In this document: positions 62,075-64,000 of the stretch, in pieces | How the letters are laid out: every line of letters starts with the position of its first letter | How positions within the stretch are numbered: the first letter of the stretch is position 1 | Notes under the pieces: model-generated | Seen by the model: only the letters and a program-made list of their open reading frames with translations | Told to the model about the DNA's origin: nothing | The model's database searches: none | DNA from: Prauserella salsuginis | GTDB taxonomy: Bacteria; Actinomycetota; Actinomycetes; Mycobacteriales; Pseudonocardiaceae | NCBI RefSeq assembly: GCF_024648885.1 | Contig: NZ_JANBBF010000016.1 | Coordinates: forward strand, 124,001 to 188,000 | Direction: 5' to 3' | Length of the DNA stretch: 64,000 nt | Translations under genes and position numbers: made by a program

Positions 62075-62869
62075 GTGGACATCGTGGTCTGCATCAAACG
62101 GGTGCCCGCGTTCGGAGCGCAGGTACCGCTGACCGACGACGGGAGCGCCGTCGACACGCGGCACCTCGGCTTCACCATCGGCCCCCACGAGGAGTGCGCG
62201 GTCGAGGAGGCCGTGCGTCTCACCGCGAAGTACGGGGGCCGCGTCACGGTCCTGACGGTGGGGCCGCAGGACGCGGGCGAACAGCTTCGGTACGCGTTGG
62301 CGATGGGAGCCCATCAGGGTGTGCTCGTCGACACGGGCACGACCGAGCTCGATCCGGAGGCGACGGCGACGGCCGTCCTCGCGGGACTGGCGGACGAGCC
62401 GGACCCGGACCTGCTGCTGTTCGGCGACGCCTCGGCCGACGCGGGTCATGGGCAGGTCGGCGTCCGGGTCGCGCTGGCGCGCGGCCTACCCGTCGTCGGC
62501 GGCATCACCGGTCTCGACGCCGAGAACGGGAGCACCGACGGGAACGGTGACGCAGCGGGGAACGGTGCGGTGTCGCTGCGGGCGAGCCGCGACACCCCCG
62601 ACGGAACCGAGGTGTTCCGACTGCCGGTGCCCGCGGTCGTGGCGGTCAAGGAGGGTTTGAACCTGCCCCGGTACCCGACGTTGCCGGGCCGGCTCAAGGC
62701 GAAGAAGGCGGCGTTGCGCACAGTGGCGTGCGACCCCGAACCGGGCGGTCTGCACACCGTCGGCCTGCGCAGGCCCGCGGACGACCGGGCCGGTGCGATT
62801 CCGCTGGGACGCGGGGCCGACGCGGCGCCGGCGGTCGTCGACGTGTTGGCCGAGTTGGGGAAGGTGTGA
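62075..62869 (+). CDS. etfB: Electron transfer flavoprotein subunit beta
   Basis: 264 residues from the GTG at 62075 (AAGGAGG upstream). Typical N-terminus DIVVCIKRVPAFGAQVPL, GPHEECAVEEAVRLTAK, and the domain III region PVPAVVAVKEGLNLPRYP plus LPGRLKAKKA, with the AMP/FAD contact loop. A Gly/Asn/Asp-rich insertion near 150-165 is longer than usual. It accepts electrons from the preceding dehydrogenase. Its stop overlaps the possible GTG of etfA. Confidence 0.93.
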   Translation: MDIVVCIKRVPAFGAQVPLTDDGSAVDTRHLGFTIGPHEECAVEEAVRLTAKYGGRVTVLTVGPQDAGEQLRYALAMGAHQGVLVDTGTTELDPEATATAVLAGLADEPDPDLLLFGDASADAGHGQVGVRVALARGLPVVGGITGLDAENGSTDGNGDAAGNGAVSLRASRDTPDGTEVFRLPVPAVVAVKEGLNLPRYPTLPGRLKAKKAALRTVACDPEPGGLHTVGLRRPADDRAGAIPLGRGADAAPAVVDVLAELGKV

Positions 62870-62874
62870 CGACG

Positions 62875-63936
62875 ATGCAACTGGTCGTGGTGGCCGATGC
62901 GGCCGTGGTTCCCGAGCTGCCCGCGGTGGCGCGGTCGGTGGCCGGCAGGGACGAAGCGGTCGAGGCGGTGACGTTCGCCGGCGTCGAGGTCCCCGCGGGG
63001 GATCTGGCCCGCGAACTCGGCGGGCACGGTGTCGCGAGGCTTCACGTGGTACGGCACGAGCTGCTCGACGATTATGCGCCCGAGGCGTGGGGGAGTGCGC
63101 TGGCGACCCTGATCGACCGGCTCGGGCCGTCCGGGGTGCTGGCGCCCGCGACGCACCGCGGAACCGAGATCCTCACGCACGCGGCCGCCCGTGCGGGACT
63201 GCCGCTGGCGACAAACTGTGTGCGCCTCACGGCCGACGACGCTTCGGGTCACGGCGGTGCCGGCGACGGGACGTGGCGGCTGACCCGGACGCGTAGTGGT
63301 GGTGTGCTCCTGGAGGATGCCGAGCTGACGGCGCCGGTGAGGCTGGCGACGGTGGCTGCGGCCGTCGAAACCCCACAGGTACCGCTCCAGGCTGCCGACT
63401 GTGAGGTCGTCGAATCCGCAGTGGACGTTCCGCCGGAACTGGCCCGTACGCGGGTGGCCGAACGCGTCGCGAGTGAGACCGGACTGTCGCTGTCGACCGC
63501 TCCGGTCGTCGTCTCGGGCGGCCGGGGTGTCGGCGGTGCCGACGGGTTCGTCGTCCTGGAGGAACTGGCCGAGCGACTCGGCGGTGTCGTCGGCTGTTCG
63601 CGGGTGGCCACCAACAACGGCTGGCGGCCGCACCGGGATCAGGTGGGGCTCACCGGCACGAAGATCGCGGCCGACCTCTACATCGCCTGCGGTATCAGCG
63701 GCGCCACGCAGCACTGGGTGGGCTGCATGGACTCGGCGGTGATCCTGGCGATCAACACCGACCCCGAGGCGCCGATGATGCAGCGAGCCACCTACGCCGT
63801 CGAAGGCGACGTGCACGAGGTGGTGCCCGCCGTGCTCGCCGAGATCCGGCGGCGGGGCGGCGCCGCAGCGGCAGCCGGGTCGGACCGGTCCGCGGCCGAG
63901 GAGTCCGAGCCGGCCGCGGCACCGCCGGTGGGCTAG
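62875..63936 (+). CDS. etfA: Electron transfer flavoprotein subunit alpha
   Basis: 353 residues from the ATG at 62875, ten bases after GGGGAAGG (a GTG at 62866 is too close to it). The C-terminal FAD-binding domain is conserved: VVVSGGRGVGGADGF, VVGCSRVATNNGWRP, QVGLTGTKIAADLYIACGIS and GATQHWVGCMDSAVILAINTD. The usual SGAIQH is SGATQH here. With EtfB it should pass electrons to the quinone pool through an ETF-quinone oxidoreductase, which is not within the window. Alanine/acidic-rich C-terminal tail of about 25 residues. Confidence 0.93.
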   Translation: MQLVVVADAAVVPELPAVARSVAGRDEAVEAVTFAGVEVPAGDLARELGGHGVARLHVVRHELLDDYAPEAWGSALATLIDRLGPSGVLAPATHRGTEILTHAAARAGLPLATNCVRLTADDASGHGGAGDGTWRLTRTRSGGVLLEDAELTAPVRLATVAAAVETPQVPLQAADCEVVESAVDVPPELARTRVAERVASETGLSLSTAPVVVSGGRGVGGADGFVVLEELAERLGGVVGCSRVATNNGWRPHRDQVGLTGTKIAADLYIACGISGATQHWVGCMDSAVILAINTDPEAPMMQRATYAVEGDVHEVVPAVLAEIRRRGGAAAAAGSDRSAAEESEPAAAPPVG

Positions 63937-64000
63937 GAGCTGTTTAGGAACGAGGGGTGCTGTAGGTAAGAGGAGAGGTCTCCGGTAGATGGATCAACGA
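63937..64000 (+). mobile_element. Possible left edge of an insertion sequence or next gene
   Basis: The last 64 bases change in character: TGTTTAGGAACGAGG, GGTAAGAGGAGAGG, then ATGGATCAACGA at 63989-64000 (MDQR...). The sequence resembles the terminal and leader region of actinobacterial insertion sequences, but only four codons are visible and no inverted repeat can be tested. It may instead be the start of an ordinary gene. Confidence 0.25.

Overview
This 64 kb window is high-GC DNA (about 70% by eye) with dense operons, many GTG starts, ATGA/GTGA stop-start overlaps and strong Shine-Dalgarno sites. The gene content is actinobacterial: a DrrAB-type exporter, a biotin operon behind a BioQ-like palindrome, a DUF305/DUF6153 pair, an alkane hydroxylase fused to rubredoxin, a twin-arginine class A beta-lactamase and an NSS transporter with a MetS-like partner. 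A Pseudonocardiaceae-like soil actinomycete (Saccharomonospora/Prauserella/Amycolatopsis type) is my best guess; that is inference, not a database match. The window looks chromosomal. Mobile DNA is limited to a short IS481-type transposase remnant (5239-5352) and a possible element edge at the far right.

Layout. 1-7777: end of a HIT gene, a MOSC protein, a DrrAB ABC exporter, an L-lactate permease, a MerR regulator with a carboxymuconolactone decarboxylase-like protein, and an M20 peptidase. 7889-10061: tRNA-Leu(GAG) with a strong terminator, then an NSS transporter with its 37-residue partner. 10090-14316: bioBAFD behind two abutting palindromes. 14450-18953: ethanolamine permease EutH, a sugar-lactone oxidase, a GntR regulator and a free-standing Cache sensor protein. 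19132-20292: DUF305 lipoprotein and DUF6153 membrane protein. 20478-29944: an aromatic-ring catabolic island with hydroxyquinol 1,2-dioxygenase, an FAD phenol hydroxylase, two AraC regulators, and a divergent operon of extradiol-type dioxygenase, hydrolase, two-component flavin monooxygenase, flavin reductase and esterase.

30539-33300: a TylF-like methyltransferase and a divergent Rrf2/Old Yellow Enzyme pair. 33381-40191: an MHS transporter, a TetR regulator, and an operon of MaoC-SCP2 fusion, alpha/beta hydrolase and acyl-CoA ligase, facing an LLM flavin monooxygenase. Near-identical palindromes in front of the transporter and of the operon suggest one TetR regulon. 40390-42617: AlkB-rubredoxin and its TetR regulator. 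42626-46616: CitAB-type two-component system with a CitMHS carboxylate transporter. 46621-49604: a beta-lactamase-fold hydrolase, a LysR regulator and a divergent twin-arginine class A beta-lactamase. 49675-54023: a three-subunit PaoABC-like molybdenum hydroxylase with a divergent TetR and two operator-like palindromes. 54106-55251: a pyruvyltransferase-family gene.

55671-63936 is a one-carbon operon: a GcvT/DmdA-like demethylase, a methylenetetrahydrofolate reductase, formate-THF ligase, a dimethylglycine/sarcosine dehydrogenase-like flavoprotein with its own GcvT domain, and both ETF subunits. Together they could demethylate an N- or S-methyl compound, place the carbon on tetrahydrofolate, recover it as formate with ATP, and pass electrons to ETF. 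As a whole the window reads as catabolic: lactate, ethanolamine, aromatics, alkanes, tricarboxylates and methylated osmolytes, each with its own regulator.
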